In this document: piece after piece, positions 62,474-64,000 of the stretch
Numbering within the stretch: the stretch's first letter is position 1
How the letters are laid out: every line of letters begins with the position of its first letter
Source: Bacteroidia bacterium
GTDB lineage: Bacteria > Bacteroidota > Bacteroidia > Chitinophagales > Chitinophagaceae
Length of the DNA: 64,000 nucleotides
Direction: 5' to 3'
Assembly: GCA_030427635.1 (NCBI GenBank)
Contig: JAUIBA010000023.1
Span: 1-64,000 of the forward strand
Notes under the pieces: model-generated
The model's input: only the letters and a program-made list of their open reading frames with translations
What the model was told of the DNA's origin: nothing
Databases searched by the model: none
Translations under genes and position numbers: made by a program

Positions 62474-62836
62474 GTGGCATCAGATAAAAATATAGAAAGA
62501 ATATACAAAATGTCCTTTGCCGGTGTTTATCCTATGTACATACAGAAGGCAGAGAGGAAAGGGCATACCAAAGAAGAGGTTGATACCATTATTTTCTGGC
62601 TTACCGGTTATGATGCGGCTGCACTGCAGCAGCAGATAGATAGAAAAGTCACCTTTGAAACTTTTTTTGCCGAGGCTCCCCTGCTCAATCCGAATGTTAC
62701 AAAAATCACCGGCGTCATTTGCGGCTACAGGGTAGAAGACATTCAGGAACCACTTATGCAGAAGGTCCGTTATCTGGATAAACTCATTGATGAGCTGGCA
62801 AAGGGAAAGAAAATGGACAAGATTCTCAGAAGCTAG
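62474..62836 (+). CDS. DUF2200 family protein
   Basis: 120 aa from GTG 62474 (reads [20 protein letters not shown]). [19 protein letters not shown] and [17 protein letters not shown] are characteristic of DUF2200; function unknown. An upstream in-frame GTG at 62432 would add an unrelated hydrophobic leader; a TAACTTTA box just before 62474 supports the shorter form. Confidence 0.82.
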   Translation: MASDKNIERIYKMSFAGVYPMYIQKAERKGHTKEEVDTIIFWLTGYDAAALQQQIDRKVTFETFFAEAPLLNPNVTKITGVICGYRVEDIQEPLMQKVRYLDKLIDELAKGKKMDKILRS

Positions 62837-62855
62837 TATGGCAGGCATAAAAAAG

Positions 62856-62892
62856 AGAGAGGTTGTACAGCTTTTGCCTGTACAACCTCTCT
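62856..62892. terminator. Bidirectional terminator between DUF2200 gene and phosphoesterase gene
   Basis: 15-bp perfect stem (62856-62870 with 62878-62892), 7-nt loop, flanked by A/T runs, between convergent genes. Confidence 0.85.
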
Positions 62893-62917
62893 TTAGGTCT
62901 GTAGTATATATTTCGTC

Positions 62918-64000
62918 TTACCTCTTTTTACGCTTTGCTTCTCTTACAGCATCTGCTTTAGCACGCACTTCCTGCATATATGCTCTGGCTTCACCTCTGG
63001 TTTTTATAGCTTTCACTCTGGCCAGTATTGCTGCCTTATCTGCAGGTGTTCCTGCCGATAATTCAATGTCAGTTTTTACCGCTATACCCAGAAATCCTAT
63101 AGAGTTGCCCCTGTCTGTCAGTGGCATCGCCTCTTCTGCTGCTTGCTCCTCAGCAGATAGTGGTTTTCTGGTATTGCCTGTCGGCCTTGATTCCGGGAAG
63201 TCCAGGGTTGGTATTGCTCCGGGTGTTTCTCTGAAGTTGGCAGAGGATAGGATGCTGTTTGCGTTCTGGTCGCGTCGGGTCAGGTTATTCAGTCCCATTA
63301 TATCTTCCAGTGTCTTTAGCACAGAAGTATGGTCATATACCATATGTTCTACCGAGCCGGAATTGATATAGGGAGACACTACCATGGCAGGTACACGCAC
63401 CCCCAGTTGCTCAAAGGTAAAGCCGTACTGGCTCATGCCATTGCCATTATAGTCGGCAGGTGCCACGCAGGGTGGCGGCGGCACCGAGTCATAAAACCCG
63501 CCATGCTCATCATAGGTCACAATGAGCATACTGGAGCCACCTAAAGGAGAGCTGAATATGCTGCGGCATACATATGCCAGCAGGTTTTCAGCGCCCGAGG
63601 GGTCATCCATCGGGTGGTGAGAAGACCCTCCCTGATACGTATTGCCTATTACATCGCCATAGTTGGGCTCTATAAATGTGTAGCGGTATGGGTATATGTT
63701 CTGTACATCACCAGCCAGCTCAGTTACATTATAGGTATCCGTAGCAGATATGTTTTTAAGGGCTGCCACCTGTGCCAGACCCACCAGTGCAGCAGGGCTG
63801 GGGTCAGCGCTGAAGGAGTCCATGCTGTCATAGTACAGTTTCCACGGATAGTCATGAGCATCCATGGCATCAAATATGGAGCCATGTGGGTACTCAAAGC
63901 CGTGTACGCTTTCCCATGCCAGTATCTGGGCTGTGCTGGGGCTGTAGTCTATTCCTTCTGATGAGGCGCCATGCAGGAAGAAACGGTTGGGCCATGTAGG
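62918..64000 (-). CDS. Phosphoesterase, phospholipase C / acid phosphatase family (partial)
   Basis: C-terminal part of a gene that runs off the right edge: the frame stays open from the internal Met at 63865 to 64000, reading PNRFFLHGASSEGIDY, so the true start is outside the window. Family features: IEPNYGDVIGNTYQGGSSHHPMDDPS, VTYDEHGGFYDSVPPPPC and GVRVPAMVVSPYINSGSVEHMVYDHTSVLKTLE, matching bacterial phosphatidylcholine-type phospholipase C and AcpA-like enzymes with a metal-dependent alkaline-phosphatase fold. The basic C-terminal tail ends REAKRKKR. Substrate unknown. Confidence 0.9.
   Translation of the reverse strand, partial: PTWPNRFFLHGASSEGIDYSPSTAQILAWESVHGFEYPHGSIFDAMDAHDYPWKLYYDSMDSFSADPSPAALVGLAQVAALKNISATDTYNVTELAGDVQNIYPYRYTFIEPNYGDVIGNTYQGGSSHHPMDDPSGAENLLAYVCRSIFSSPLGGSSMLIVTYDEHGGFYDSVPPPPCVAPADYNGNGMSQYGFTFEQLGVRVPAMVVSPYINSGSVEHMVYDHTSVLKTLEDIMGLNNLTRRDQNANSILSSANFRETPGAIPTLDFPESRPTGNTRKPLSAEEQAAEEAMPLTDRGNSIGFLGIAVKTDIELSAGTPADKAAILARVKAIKTRGEARAYMQEVRAKADAVREAKRKKR

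Overview
The window reads as a chromosomal segment of a Bacteroidota bacterium, most likely order Chitinophagales (Chitinophagaceae-like). The support is a Bacteroidota-style dcw cluster, secreted proteins with type IX secretion (T9SS) C-terminal sorting domains of both types, promoters of the TAnnTTTG type, weak Shine-Dalgarno sequences, and a MraY with the extra loop usual in this phylum. Genus and species cannot be fixed from the sequence alone.

Layout. 132-2336 (-): purL, divergent from the division and cell-wall (dcw) cluster 2639-18977 (+): mraZ, rsmH, ftsL, ftsI, murE, mraY, murD, ftsW, murG, murC, ftsQ, ftsA, ftsZ, tightly packed with several overlaps. The purL/mraZ intergenic region carries a cluster of DnaA-box matches. 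19047-31783 is housekeeping: hemW, gcvP, a gamma-carbonic anhydrase homologue, a His-rich CDF metal exporter, era, a PLP-dependent deaminase/desulfhydrase, a secreted MORN-repeat protein, proline dehydrogenase, a UbiA-like membrane protein and an acyl-CoA carboxylase beta subunit. 31959-39026 holds two tandem NHL-repeat T9SS cargo proteins and a large T9SS type-B protein. 39129-46266 contains crcB, a membrane glycosyltransferase, a small lipoprotein, a GNAT acetyltransferase, lpxD, an MsbA-like ABC exporter, a small membrane protein and glmM. 46344-49169 (-) is a second pair of NHL-repeat cargo proteins, followed by a LOG-family gene.

The accessory high point is 50225-52833, directly downstream of tRNA-Arg(CCT) and its terminator. 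It is a compact, AT-rich retron: a PRTase-like effector gene (50290-51561), a predicted msr-msd noncoding RNA (about 51550-51745) and a retron reverse transcriptase (51736-52833). The RT has the catalytic YADD plus the retron hallmarks NAxxH and VTG. The ncRNA is bounded by a 17-bp a1/a2 duplex, with a G immediately after a1 as the candidate branching nucleotide. The a1 arm overlaps the effector stop codon and the a2 arm contains the RT start codon, which suggests that RNA folding and translation of the two genes are coupled.

53160-57086 (+) is a surface-polysaccharide operon: UDP-sugar 2-epimerase, glycosyltransferase, WlbA/WbpB-like dehydrogenase and WbpD/WlbB-like N-acetyltransferase. It fits part of a UDP-diacetamido-uronic acid pathway. 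57250-62836 has a DUF1801 protein, a four-gene two-component operon (secreted Cys-rich protein, membrane protein, histidine kinase, NarL-type regulator), a large secreted protein of unknown function and a DUF2200 protein. The window ends inside a phospholipase C/acid phosphatase-type phosphoesterase gene.

Throughout, TAnnTTTG boxes help decide start codons. For several genes (era, the MORN gene, the UbiA-like gene, the carboxylase) the start codon lies only 4-8 nt after the box, suggesting leaderless or near-leaderless mRNAs. All functional statements rest on reading motifs by eye; no database search was run.
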